From Acanthococcus lagerstroemiae (Eukaryota; Arthropoda; Insecta; Hemiptera; Eriococcidae): a stretch of 64,000 bases of DNA. Below the pieces are notes generated by a model. It searched no databases, was not told the origin of the DNA, and was given only the letters and a program-made list of their open reading frames with translations. Below are positions 12,280-47,998 of the stretch, one piece after another. The translations under genes and the position numbers were made by a program. Every line of letters begins with the position of its first letter. The stretch's first letter is position 1. Where the stretch lies: assembly GCA_031841125.1 (NCBI GenBank), contig CM063109.1, positions 66,966,914-67,030,913 of the forward strand, written 5' to 3'.

Positions 12280-12720
12280 ACTACTGGGTATACTTGAGCG
12301 AAAACCGTAACACTCCCCTGTAACGCTCCTATCACTATGACGTTATACTACTGGGTATACTTGAGCGAAAACCGTAACTCTCCCTCCCATAACACTCCTA
12401 TTACTATGACGTCATACTACTGAGTATACTTGAGCGAAAATCGTGTTTATACATTTCCATTGAAATTTATTTCTTCCTGCCAGGGGTACACTTGAGTGAA
12501 AACCGTAACGCCCCTCTCGAAACGCTCCCCACGACTTTTGAGCATTACCTCAGAAACGTCGGGAGTTCTCTTCTCGTTTCCAGCTAAGTTCAGCTCACAG
12601 TTCTTTAGCTCTTCATGGTGACAATTCAGTTTAGTGGTTGACATTTCCATTTTCTTCCAGCCATGGGTATACTTGAGCAAAAACCGTAACGCTCCGCCCG
12701 ACACGCTCCCCCGACAAGAA
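12280..12720 (+). repeat. Short tandem satellite, ~67-bp units plus diverged copies
   Basis: Three adjacent units (from about 12280, 12346 and 12414) carry ACTACTGGGTATACTTGAGC, GAAAACCGTAAC and ACTATGACGT(T/C)AT. Two diverged copies follow at 12478-12530 and 12660-12715. One unit holds a perfect TGACGTCA at 12407-12414. Confidence 0.8.
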
Positions 12721-13440
12721 TTCAGTGGTTGACACTTGCTTCGCCTTGCGCGACTACAGTCTGCAGCCGTGTTGTTAATAGAAATTTCCATGGACATGTT
12801 TTTATTAGGATACGAAAGCATATGAAATGTTACAATGCGTGTCTCTGTAGGAGACACTTTTTTTTTTGGGGGGGGGAGGGAGGATATATGCCTCTGCAGG
12901 AGAGACCAACTACTAGGATTAATATTATTGAATGTCGAAGTGCATACCACTCCTCTTGCTTTTTATTTTGCTCTGCGCAACCCGTGCAGTAATTGAACTG
13001 ACTTGGGATTGTATTTAGAGAGTACCCATGGGATTCGGGTCCCCACTAAACATCAAAACATGGAAGCAAAAACGATGTATCCTTCATGCATCTGAAAAGC
13101 GCACTTTCAATGTGGTATTGGGAACATTGAGTTGATAATTTTAATAGGAAGTCAAGGATATAGTAGCAACACTGTCAAAGTTTGAAAGCTGTTGGCCTTA
13201 TAGTCTTCGTGCTATAGGGCTGCAAAATGGAAGAAAGTCGTGGACTAAGGGCAGTTTGTGATAGCAGGACACGTCAGCTCCCGATTAAAATTCTATTTTG
13301 TTGTCCCAAAACCGTCCCGGCAGTGGAAAATTTTCGTCTTCTCGGTCCAGATAACGCATGTGGATCTACAGTATCTAGCTTGGTAAACATGAACAGTGCG
13401 ATTTCACTCTTATCAGCTCTCCTTCGAACGTAAATAAATT
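12721..13440. other. No gene recognised
   Basis: It holds T and G runs at 12858-12878. The open frames at 12729-12992 and 13227-13433 show no family resemblance. Confidence 0.45.
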
Positions 13441-13507
13441 CAGGGAACGTACCGAAGGGTTTTTTCAGGGGTGGGGGAGGGGTGCGGGTAAAAATTGTGG
13501 AAGTCTT

Positions 13508-15068
13508 GACCAAAGACGCTTATACTACTACAGTAGATACCTAACGTCCTATACCTACCGTAGTAAAAAAAGCGTATCCAGAATTTGTGCGAATGTTGCA
13601 TAAGCGTTCACCAGTCACCGGTATAGTCATTTTTCCCATTTAAAATACATGGCGAATTTCGCGTGGAGGTGCCGGCGTTCAAATTGAAAAAAAAATAAGA
13701 AATTGAAGTGTGACATATTGTTTTTCTTATAATCTCCCACTCCCAAGATATGAATGCATGGTCTGTCAAATTTTCAGATCGTTTTACCTGGGCAAAATGT
13801 AATAAGCGCGATTTAAAAATGACCAATTTCCCATTTAAAATGCATTGGAGCCGATTTTCTATACTGGTGACGCTAGCAGATGGGATACTAAAACGCGGGG
13901 TGGGTGTGAAGGGTTTATACTACTAGCAGGCTGAAGTTAGGTATCTAGTGTAGTAGTATAAGGGTAATTCTCCGAAAAATGGACAATTCATGTAAATAGG
14001 CTGTAACTCTGCCACCCCTAGTTCAGCAGAACATCATTAGAAAATCGAAAATGCACCTGAAATGTTCCATCAGCGTGGGTGTCAACCTGGCCTAGTTCCG
14101 TTTTTTTTAGCTTGCTGGAAGGGTTTAATACATCATTTTCAGGAACTACTGTTTCCCATTGTTGAAGAGGTAAGTTGAGGCAACACGGTATAGGTCTTAC
14201 AATCTTTTTCTAACCAAGTTAAGTAACCTTTAGAATACCTCAAAGTTGTGTCTAGGAAGAGATATGTCCTTCAACATGGATAATTTTCAAACCTCTCTGT
14301 AGGGTTTCACTATAAGCATAAACTTCTCTCAAATGCTCATATAACTTCCTCATAACTTCCTCTAGAAGGCTGTATAAGAACTTCTGTGAAATAATGATAA
14401 TTTGTATGCTAAAATACTCATTTATTGCTGAGATCCTGGTTTCTAAAAAAAAAAGTGTCCTTCATCGTGGACATCAACAGCCATATTGAATTTATGGCTC
14501 CGAATTTGTAAAAACGTAATAATATAACTAATGTTGGCCACATTACATTCAGCAACATGTATCAAATATTTTCCGCATATTTACCCAATGGGAAAAGGAA
14601 AAAGGCGATTTTGTCCTTAAACGTGGACATAAAATATTATTCAACGTGGCTACTCACGTATTTCTTGTATCCACGCTGAAGGACGTGAATCTTTTGACAC
14701 TTAGAAGCAGTCTGTAGAAACAGCCTTTAAATCTTCTTCGTGCAGAAACTACTTTCCTAAATGAATTTTTGGTACTTCATAAAATCGTGATCCGTGAGAT
14801 TGTAACTCACGGTGCCGCTGTGTGATCGTACAGCCTCATCTTATCACACTATGTAAACTTGAAAAATTTGTCTTTCAACGTGGACAACAATTTTTTTTTA
14901 CAACCCTCCAAAATCAAATTTAAGCCTGGCCGGTACTGGAATATGATTTCTCAATACCCCTAGTATCGATTTCAACGAAAAAATTTGAAGAGTGAACCTC
15001 ATTTTTTTGTTTTTTTTCCACGTTGAATTGTCCATTTTTCGGAGAATCACCCATAAACGTCTTTGGTC
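13508..15068. mobile_element. Long-TIR MITE inserted in family D element
   Basis: Left arm GACCAAAGACGCTTATACTA, then CTACA(G)TAGATACCTAAC. The right arm, read on minus with the inner 1.09-kb insertion removed, gives GACCAAAGACGTTTATACTA and CTACACTAGATACCTAAC. The arms are about 43 bp with very few mismatches. The apparent target duplication is only TT. Net length without the inner element is about 466 bp. Class unassigned. Confidence 0.8.
13962..15052. mobile_element. 1.09-kb TIR element with repeated palindromic motif
   Basis: Ends GGGTAATTCTCCGAAAAATG (left) and GGGTGATTCTCCGAAAAATG (right, on minus), extending to about 28 bp. It is inserted in the right arm of the 13508 MITE, with ATAA duplicated at 13958-13961 and 15053-15056. 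The interior carries at least six variants of TGTCCTTCAACGTGGACA. No transposase frame is present. Confidence 0.85.
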
Positions 15069-15287
15069 TTAACTGACTCAACTCAAAATTCCCAAGTATC
15101 AATTCAGAAGAAAAACCTTTTGACTTTGTTGGGTTTTCCCAACTTCTCAACTCAGTTCCTCAGTATCAAAGCAAAAAAAAATTTAACTTGTTGGATTTTT
15201 CCAACTCGCCTAACTGAAATGATAAAAGTGAAAAATGCCTATACAGGTGGCGTAAGTTGCTCGCTGCCCCCTATCACTACGTCCCTG

Positions 15288-15682
15288 AATGAATTCAAGC
15301 CTTATCCTGTTCCACGTGCCAAAAACATCTTTAATATCTAGGAAATGTGTAATGACTTTATCCGCCAGATGGCGTCAAAAAGCCGACATTGGCAATCTCG
15401 GGCTAAAGGCACTTTGTAGATGAGGTCTTCGATTCTGGGAATCGGGCCTCCAAATTTTGAATCCAGCCCTAAACAGACATGTTTCATCGCCCCCCTCCCC
15501 CCTCGTCGCCCACTTAAAACATCGTGTTCTCTGAAAAGCTGATCCAAAGATTTTAACGTAATGTGGTGATTCGGCTTGGCGATCATCTTCGCCTATGCGA
15601 GGGATGTATGGACGTTTCAAAATTCAGAAACCATTCTTTGTCCCCTGAATACTGTCTCCTACCCCCTCTTCCTCGCGTAGAG
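15288..15682. other. No gene recognised
   Basis: Short overlapping minus-strand frames (15338-15620) have no family resemblance. Confidence 0.4.
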
Positions 15683-15688
15683 TATAAA
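15683..15688 (+). promoter_or_regulatory. Possible TATA box
   Basis: TATAAA lies about 70 bp upstream of an ATG (15752) whose fifth codon is cut by a GTAAGT donor at 15765. A start about 30 bp downstream would fall near 15715. The arrangement fits a short first exon, but no second exon was found. Confidence 0.3.
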
Positions 15689-15790
15689 GAGCTTGGTCTT
15701 TCTTTCGTCCACTTTCGTGCTCTCTCCCTGAGGATCGATCGAACCGACAAAATGTACTTTCTTTGTAAGTTGTTGTACAGTTTATTGAAT

Positions 15791-15814
15791 ATTAGCTGAT
15801 CCGCTTCGGGGCTC
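15791..15814 (-). mobile_element. Helitron-like 3' terminus
   Basis: On the minus strand this reads TGAGCCCCGAAGCGGATCA followed by GCTAAT, i.e. a short imperfect hairpin just before a CTRRT terminus, as in Helitrons. A related end is at 20668-20692. The 5' end was not located. Confidence 0.45.
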
Positions 15815-16389
15815 ATTCTTGACCGTGGACTGAAGTGAGTTGGCTATAATCAAACGAATTATTTGGTGCTCAGAATCCCCACGCATTTATTTCCCGACTT
15901 GAGACCGACTACTGGCAAATTCGAAAACACTGGGATTTTGGGCAGTAAGGTACAGCGGAAACCGTTTTAATGGGTCCGTTACCACGTACATGCATTCAAA
16001 GTAGTTTGAAGGTTATTCATTGAACATTTTTTATCAGTTGAGACCGGATTCCTCGGCACTAAAAAACTGATAATTTAGCGCTGAAAGTTGTACTTTCGGC
16101 ATTATTGGGCAAAAACGCAAACATGTCCCTCAAATTCAAAGGAAAATCTGCGTTAAGGTACATTATGACGTGACATTCTAAGTTTTGCCAGTATATTCAC
16201 GCGAACTCCTGAAATAAGTGCGACCGTTATACGAATATTTCTAATTTTTTCTTTCCATTGAGTTTGAAATGGCATTTTCGGTTCTTTTCGGCGTTTTTCA
16301 CTGTTTCCAGCATTTACGCCATTTTCGGTATTTTTCGACAAAATAAAATTTTTCTCCATTCCCCCCCCCCTCCCCGTTGATTCTGTCGC
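15815..16389. other. No gene recognised
   Basis: AT-rich DNA with a C run at 16362-16376. Confidence 0.4.
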
Positions 16390-16482
16390 AGGCCCATTCG
16401 AGGCGTTTCCGGGATAGAGGGTGCGGTGTCCCGGGGTTAATTTGGCATGCGTGCGTTGCCATACGCTCCTCTACCATCGACC
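16390..16482 (-). repeat. Interspersed repeat B, minus copy
   Basis: Read on minus it contains GGAGCGTATGGC, CGCACGCATGCCAAATT and CGGGACACCGCACC, matching copies at 24880, 39025 and 58700. Diverged fragment. Confidence 0.65.
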
Positions 16483-16976
16483 CCCCCTCCTCTCCTCTCT
16501 AAAACTTACTCGTAAAAAGCGTATTTATTATACTTAGGTTTAGTTATGTCCCATGTTGTAACTTCAGGGGTATAGATACAGCTGCTTAATGCTGGGTAGA
16601 TGCATGTCTCTTTGGAAGGGTTGGTAAACTTGTGCATCAAATTGGAACTTATGACTATGGACGATTATTTCATATTTTCATATTTTGATACATGAAACAT
16701 GCTACACATTTTTATGTATAGACAAACAATTACAACTGGTTTCTGTTCTGTGTGTGCGCGTGTGCTGATGGATGGACAGCAGCATAGCGCCTGGTTGCTG
16801 TGAGGTTCCGTACTCAACATTACTAAAACCTGTGGAAATTTACAATATGAAATACTTAGCTTCAACTCGCTTTGCGTTCAGTAGGAGGGTCCTGATTCAT
16901 TTGCAGTTTATCGCTTCATGTTTATGTTATTCAGACGAAGATGTTGCGGTGTTTTCAAAAACTTGACCAGATACTT

Positions 16977-17165
16977 GATGCAAACATGCCAAATTGTTCA
17001 CCGGATACCATACTCCTGGCCCCAGAAACTATCCTTTCGAGTATCGCATCAGTGACTAGAGGGACGCATTAAGGCTGGCCCGGGCCCACATATCACCTCT
17101 CCACTCGGATTCACGCAGTCTTGCCAGGGTCACTATGGGGCACCTTTCTGACCGAGGCAGATACT
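16977..17165 (+). repeat. Interspersed repeat B, plus copy
   Basis: Shares CCTTTCGAGTATCGCATCAG, AGAGGGACGCATTAAGGCTG and GGCACCTTTCTGACCGAGGC with the copy at 39018-39300. Internal frames are broken. Confidence 0.75.
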
Positions 17166-17519
17166 TGAAATAAATGTTGAACATAGTTTCTAAAAACTGA
17201 AGTTTCAGAGATACGAGGCCATGCGGTAAATAAATGAGTACGAAACAATATCCAAGTTTATGGTCGTTACATCAGATGTAAATGTAATGATAAGGTATTT
17301 TGAGCTCGTTTTCGAAATTTCAGATTTTCAACACTCTAATAATTTCTGAAGAGAGACAGTTACAGCTACTAAAGTTTGACATAATGTAAAGAAATTCAAT
17401 GTAAAACACTTCCGATAAATCCTACTTGAAAAAGATTAAAGGTACAGAGGGGACAAAATCTTATAGCTCTTCTCCTAATAAGGATACCGGAATTTTTCCA
17501 GCCTAAAACTTTCCTAGAG

Positions 17520-17829
17520 CAGGGGTTCTCAAACTTCATATACTCGAGGACCCCCATAATTATTTATGTAGTCAATACGGACCCCTTTTTTCACGTGACT
17601 CATAGCCGCAGGGTAGCCACCCGTCGAAAACAATATTGCCCTGCTCATAGGCATGGATTGAGCTAACCATGTACACATTTCGTAATACAACCCAAAACTG
17701 TTATTTTCAGAAATAGGCGTTCTTGGTGCGAGTGATGAAAAAAAAATTAGATTAGAATATTTTTCGCGGACCCCTAAAAAACTGCTTGACGACCCTAGGG
17801 GTCCGCGGACCCCACTTTGAGAAACTCTG
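17520..17829. mobile_element. hAT-like MITE with perfect 8-bp duplication
   Basis: Ends CAGGGGTTCTCAAACTTC and, on minus, CAGAGTTTCTCAAAGTG. This CAGNGGTTCTCAAA end is typical of hAT (Charlie-type) elements. Flanked by TCCTAGAG at 17512-17519 and 17830-17837, 8 of 8. 310 bp, non-coding. Confidence 0.92.
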
Positions 17830-18021
17830 TCCTAGAGTTCATACGAACACATCCAGAAAGTACGACCCCCCCCCCGATCCAACCTCGAACAAACACACAA
17901 ACACTTTCATATATTAGAGATATGGTCTTTTAACTTGACAATCCATCTTTTGATCAGCCGCACGCGCCAAACATATAATTGAATCTAATTTATGGAATGC
18001 GAGTACTTCGACTGATCGAAA

Positions 18022-41488
<23,467 letters not shown>

Positions 41489-41660
41489 CCTATCTTCAAC
41501 CATTCTTGTTTTTTCAAATTCATGTATGTTGTGTGAACTGGAATTCTCCGACTCTGCGTTACTGTAATATTGACAATGAGAATTATATCATCCAAAAAGG
41601 AATACTGCTATTACATTAGCCAAAAAGAAATACTATTTGATTGTATTCGGAGTCAAGTCT

Positions 41661-41666
41661 AATAAA
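41661..41666 (+). terminator. PAPSS polyadenylation signal
   Basis: AATAAA 173 bp after the stop codon. It would give a 3' UTR of about 190 bases. Confidence 0.6.
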
Positions 41667-41699
41667 ATATTTTGATTTTATGAGACCGCTAATCAATGG

Positions 41700-43088
41700 A
41701 TACGAACCACCTACTTAAGATTGTTCCAGGATCGAATATTTTGTATGGTAATTTGACCAGTTCATAATTTTTTTTCTATTGTTTTACTTGTTATTTACTT
41801 TTTATGATTGTTACAAAGTAAACGTGATTTTATGTTAAGTTATTTTTTGCGAATTGTTTGTTAAATCCGATTATTTTTATCTGTTGTAGTAATGATCAAC
41901 GAGTGTGGCAAAGCCACTTTTGTAATTTGCAAATTAATTTAATATTTGTGATACATATCTTAAATGTAATCGCATTTAGAGTGAGATAATGGTAGCTTTT
42001 ATTATTGTTTTCCCGCATTCTGTTACACGTTCGTGTTATTCGCGTTATGATCGAATTATTGAGACTTTCGTTTACCGCGTTCGCATATTCCTTTCAAAAA
42101 GTTTCCGCGTCCAGGGATGTATTCAGAAATAATACTCGGGTGCTTCCAAATCGCTCTCCAGCGCTGCCAAATCGTTTAAAAATTAAATTATCTATTTTAC
42201 TCGGGTAACTTTTACCCTACGTTCAGGAGAGTGTTCAGAAATAACCTTCGAGTACTGAGCTTTCCCAAGTCGTTTCTGTTTTACCCGAGTAATTTTTACG
42301 CTGTGTTGGGAAATATAGCCGAGTGTTATCTGGAGTAACTCCCAACGACTCCAAGTCTAGAGTAGAGAATAAATTACCCTGTCCCCGAACTTGATAATGT
42401 GATTTTTTTTTACGTTTTACGTCTATTTGAGTTCATTATTCAAGATTGAAACTTGCATCTTATTGTTAGTTATCAACGGAGTCCGGATTATAATTAAATT
42501 ATGCCTTCGAGTTTAGAAATACTCGTATAAGGTACCCAGTACCGTTAAGAAATGAAGGTACCCGGAGCGTTCTCGTGTCGCACCCTTGACCTGCTCTCTA
42601 CCCCGAGGAACTTTACTTTTATTTCTGAACACATCCTAAATGACCCTGGCAAGTTTTTTCAGATCAAAGTCGAAGCCGTTTTGGTTCCCGGAATAATGCA
42701 ATTTCACTTTAAATTCCAAGTTGACTACCCTTTTGCAGATGATTTATGAAGTTTTAAGTAATACATTTGCTTCTAGTCGTGTTCATAAAACATTCTTTAG
42801 TTACGTTTATTGACAAATATCTCTTATTTTGCGGCGTTGAGGTACCAGACACTATCCACCTCTCGCAGTAAAAGTTAAATTCAACCATTCCGACATGCAT
42901 TCTTCACCTTTTATACTTTGAAAAGTAAACAAGTGCATTATCTTAATTACCTTTATCGTAAGTCATTTATTTTTATTTTCATTATATTAGCGTACCATTT
43001 AGTGAATCGTTTGTTGAATATATTCATCTTAAATAAAAACTTTATAGAAAAGAATCACAAATAGATGTACCATGTTTTTGGTACCGTG
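41700..43088. other. Convergent intergenic region PAPSS / IVD
   Basis: About 1.4 kb between the two 3' ends. It holds an inverted-repeat element (42112-42649). A minus-strand AATAAA (TTTATT at 42966-42971) may be the IVD polyadenylation signal. Confidence 0.5.
42112..42649. repeat. Inverted-repeat element with internal subrepeats
   Basis: Left CAGGGATGTATTCAGAAATA and, on minus from the right, TAGGATGTGTTCAGAAATAA, both followed by ACTCGGG-like words. The phrase GTTCAGAAATAA.CTTCGAG and CCGAGTAATTTTTAC-type blocks repeat internally. Probable MITE, class unknown. Confidence 0.5.
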
Positions 43089-43225
43089 TCACGATTTGTA
43101 TTCGTTATTCAGTGCTCTTCCTATAACCAGTCTTCTGACTTCTGTGGTTCCAGCGCCAATTTCGTACAACTTGGCGTCCCGCAGGTATCTCCCCGTGCTA
43201 TAGTCGTTGATGTAACCATTGCCCC
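43089..43225 (-). CDS. Ivd: IVD exon 9 (last)
   Basis: Encodes [44 protein letters not shown] and the stop TGA (read from 43091 to 43089). Confidence 0.96.
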
Positions 43226-46200
43226 CTGCATCAAATATGAATTTCGTTAACTCGATGTAAATCGATTCGCAGATTTTGTAGGGAAATGCTTACCTAAGCA
43301 CTGGATAGCTTTTAACGCTAACTGAGTTGCATTTTCGGAGGTGAACAGGAATACTCCGCTGCAGTCTTTGCTACTGATATTTCCAAGGTCGAATGCTTTC
43401 GCGACATTGTAAAGGTAACAACGAGATGCGTTCAAAGCTACGTACATGTCGGCAAGTTTCCCCTGAAGAAGAAATACATCATTACCATGGAGACAGTGGG
43501 CACAATTTCAAATCAAATGATTAATAAATCGTAGATTAGTACAACCCTTTGGAACCGATGATATTCGATTCGAATTATATTTTTGGTGATTTATCGAAAA
43601 ATAATTTGAATCCTATTAGCCCTTGACAAATTGAATCGAAAAAAGAGAATAGTTGAACAAAATTTTCAGTAAAGATTTCTTTCACAAACTGTTTTAGGTT
43701 GACCCCGTAATCATCGTATCGTCTTTACTGGTTCAGGCGGAGTATTTGCCACCAGGATGTTGAACGTACCACAAAAATCTCTAGATCTATCAACGATAGA
43801 GGAAAAGAAAAGCCCAGATTGTTACCATTTGAATTTTTCATAAGAAAGGTCTACAATTTTTTCATCTCTCTCAGTGGAAAAAATAACCCTGAAGATTGTC
43901 ATAGGGTGGAATGACCATCAGCTGCAACGTGCCCACCAGATTGCAAAGCCTTATGTTGTTTTGTTTCAACATTGAAAATTAAGAAAAGATTTATTGTGGA
44001 TTTTTACATTCGAGTCGATGACATGTCGCGGACACACTTTTAACATTTAAAAGTATGTCCGCGACGTCGCCGACTCGAATGCTTAGACCATTGTATGGTC
44101 TAAGCTCGAACGTATAAATTCACCGAGACGTCAAGATTTCAGGCAATTCAGGCTATGGAATCTTTTTTTTTTTTTTGTGAAACAGTTTGAGTTCGTCCGT
44201 GTAGTTACGATTCCTATTGTAATGTTCTGTGATTTTCCCATATCATAATAATTCGTCAAACTTTAGGCTGCAAGCCATTTACTGATTTTATAATTTTTCA
44301 TAAAAGAAAACGTGATAAGAGTTTGAGAGTGATGATTCGTGATCACTGATCAGTTCGTGATTGTATTTCCCTCGTAATTATTCTTTCAAAAAGCATGACT
44401 GGCAGCTGCGAAATGGCTTAAAATGGTGAGTATATGCTTCAAATATTGAGAAAATAAGTGATTTTCAGTTACGTATGCTTTCTATATTCTGAATATTCAA
44501 GCGTTTTAACAAAGCATGGAAAATATGAGTTTTTCCAGTTTGCAGTGGTTATTGCAAACTAGCTTAGCGGGTATGAAATTCCGCGCGCCGCATTGCAACT
44601 TACTCAGTTATTTCATGCAACAACTGGTTCATTTTATTTACCTAAGTACCTACCTATTGCTTTTACCAAACGATTTCAGGATGAAATAGGGAAAAAAGAC
44701 GTATAAAAATAATATAAAATTTTAAAAATCATCTAATATATCAAACGACTTGTGAAAAATCTCGATAGAAGAAATAGAAATATGAAATACGCGAGAACTA
44801 GTAGTCTGTAAATTGATTGAATTATCAATGATCCTTCGTTAACAAACATCTTGGGCCAGATTTACTAAGAAAAAAAAATGCAAGAAGATGGGTCATATTT
44901 AATAGGGAAACGAACTGTCAGCAAAATCTGTTTATTGAGAACACGTGATTCGAAGTTGAATAGCCATGTAGAAACTATATGACATGTAGCGTTTACTGAT
45001 CAGCTTTTTTCAACGTAAGTACACATTTTTGAATCGGGGGCCCAATTTTTAAAAATTCTACTTTTTTCCCTCTTTCCAACAGTACTAATAACTCATTTTG
45101 TTTACATTAACAGCGTCCAGTTGCAAACTGAATTTCATGCGTTACAGACTGGTATTCAGTAGCTTTTGTTGCAATGAGGAAGTCATGCGTTGCGATTGCG
45201 AACTGGTATCATTTCTTTCTTCTTTTTTTTCAGATAAAATTGAATTTTGGTCGACAAAATAAAAGGAAAATGAAAGTTTTCCTTTTATTCCAAATCTCTG
45301 ATGAATAATGAATCCATAACGTATAATAATCATATGTTATAATATTTTCCTATTTACGATGCTTCATGCAATGTTGGAACTGTCCTTAACCAGTTGCAAA
45401 CCGCGGTTACGGCACCCTCTATATCAACACGGACCTTAAGGAGAAATGTATGATTTTGAGATATTTATTCCCTTTCATTATGTTCTTACTCATCATATCC
45501 ATAGACATATTTGGTTTCCCTCTCCAATCGTGTTGTACCACGTTTCTGAAATTTGTGTTTCTGCGTTTTGTAAGGTTTTAGAAGAAATTGTTACGCATTT
45601 TGAGCTTTCATTTGTCCGAATAATGAAAATGAGCTATCTGTCGAGAGTTTTTCTTTATTTCCGTTATTGGTTTTACTCGAAATTTAAAATTGTGCACTAG
45701 GAATGAGAGGAAGATAAATAAAAGCAATATGGTTATCAAGGGTCACTGACATTGAATTCAACATTAATTTGACCCTAGTTTCAAAACTGACGCACCTGAG
45801 GAGAAGAGGGAACAATGCTGAACATGAAAAGAACTACAACGTGGATATAAGTTCTTAAGTTTTATAGGAGTCGCTGTGATGAATTCGATTTCGACGTTAG
45901 TTTGAACTTAATCCAAATCGGTTTCGGTTTATTGCTCCGAATATGTTTACAATTGTGAAAATAATTGTGTATTATTATTATTTACCAAGAGCTCTTGTGT
46001 AGCTAACGGGCGAATAATTTCTGCTAAATTAATACAACAAAAACACTTCGATGAATTGGTACAGCAAAACGGGGACAGAGATGTCGGAAGCCCTATCATC
46101 GTCGTTGATGATGGGAGGGGGGTGTCAGATTTACCGATGCTGGCACAAAATGTTTTTATACAAACTTGAAAAAAAAAAAAAAAAAAAAACATACCTATTT

Positions 46201-47961
46201 TACAAAAATTTGTGGCCGAAATGTCGACTTAGTAGGTAGCTAAGTAAAATGTTAAAAAGTGAAAAAAAAAAGAAAAAAAAATCTTGACATAACAACTTTT
46301 ATGTTTTATATTTTGCAGGCTGAGAGTCAAAAAGTAGATTGAATTTACCGAACTTGCCTTGCCGAAAAATTCCGAATCTAAAGCTGGTAGAAGAGGGGAA
46401 CATCACCTCAGCCCCATCACAATGCCCGTATTTATTGTAAGTATTTATGCACACACATGCTTTTTTTGGATGATGAAATAACGTTATTATGAGATTTTTG
46501 AGTTTTCAGTCATTTGAACCTAATTTTAAAATTATGGTAACCAAGGGCGAAACTGTAGGGGGTGTGGGGGTTAAAACACCCCAATAATAAATTGTGGTAA
46601 CCAGGGGCAAAACTATAGGGGTGACACCCCCCCCCCCCCCAATAATTTGGCAGTTGGCAAATTTTGAAACTGTTCATTCAAATTTTTCATTTTCTATGAA
46701 TATTTGTTTGTTTGTTTTATTATTTTTTTCAATTACAAAATATTTTGATTAAAAAATCGGCACTTTTTCAAAATTTTGTCGGTAACTTCTCAGTTGAAAA
46801 AAAAAATATTTGTTGGCATTTAAGTCGATTTATCGTTGAAATCAAATCCAGTGGTACCTAGAACTTAAGAAACATTAGCCATCTATATTTTATAGCAATA
46901 TTTTCTATCCCCTTCGCCACCTGATGCTATGTGTAGTTTTTAAATGAGGTTCAAATGAATGAAATACCAAAATATTCTACATATTATTAAGAAGTTTTCT
47001 AAAACCACGGTGAGATGTAATTTTTTGAAATGTGGTATCCAATTGTTGAGGTAAGTGGGAGGAGATAAAAATTTTATGGATGATATAGAGATGGACATAG
47101 GAAAAAGGTTAGCGGGTAGCCAGTATTTCTTGGGTTCTCTAAAGTCGATTGGAAGGATTAAATGACACTATACTCTACATTTCTCCCATAAAGCCTGTAT
47201 TAATGTACGACAGCATTAGGAGTCATTTTGAACTCTCTACTTCCTTTGACGAGGCTTGAAAAGAAGCAACGAGAAAATTGTAGACGACTTTTGTTACATA
47301 GAAACAGGAGCGGATCCAGAAGATCTTTTTTTTTTTTTGGGGGGGGGGGGAGGAAGGCAGCAGGAAAAGTGCGCGAAGCGCGCGGAAATTTTTTGCTGCC
47401 TCCTCCCCATATCAATTTTTTTTTGATTGGGGGAATTTCCCCATCTTCTTGGTTCCGCGTCTTTATAGAATTCAATGAGGAACCATTTGGGCAATTCCTT
47501 TTACTCATCTTTGACAATTCTTGTCGTTTTTTTAAAAGAAAACCTGATTTTCATGGTTCGTTTAGCCCCACCTCCATCATTAAGACTTTTGGTATACTGA
47601 CTAGAGAGTCAATCTGAAAAGATCTGTGAATGAGATCATTGTTGGAAATCTTTTCCAACTCAAATTCTATTTTTTCTGGGTTGCATGCCAACTCTGTCAC
47701 GTAAAAATATCGACAAATCAACTTGTTTTCCATTGCTCCCAGTTTATTTGTCAAAATTTGCCACTTCCAAATTTTTGCTCGCTTCTCTCTCATTCAGAAA
47801 GGTCGCCAATAGCAAGAGGTGGGCTCACTCCGCTAGGTGCAACAACACCAGTGACGTCACTGACATAGAACTGCCTTGCTTTTTTCGATCTTTGCTTATA
47901 ATTGATGCCCTCAACATATTTTTCTATTATTTTCACCACATACAACATTGAATTAGCTACC

Positions 47962-47998
<37 letters not shown>

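Larger units (their letters stand above)
13441..15287. mobile_element. hAT-like MITE (family D), interrupted by nested insertions
   Basis: The left end CAGGGAACGTACCGAAG and the right end, CAGGGACGTAGT on minus, are related to the ends of the intact copy at 40470-40829. Only 13441-13507 and 15069-15287 belong to this element; both parts align with the reverse complement of the 40.5-kb copy. Flanking octamers AATAAATT (13433-13440) and AATGAATT (15288-15295) match at 7 of 8 positions, confirming that the two halves are one insertion. Confidence 0.88.

Noticed and set aside
12447..12950. 167-codon minus-strand frame
   Set aside because: Runs through the 12.3-12.7 kb satellite; repeated residues reflect the tandem units, not a protein.
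47228..47617. 129-codon frame with Gly run
   Set aside because: Driven by a T/G homopolymer block (47326-47352); overlapping frames on both strands are equally long.
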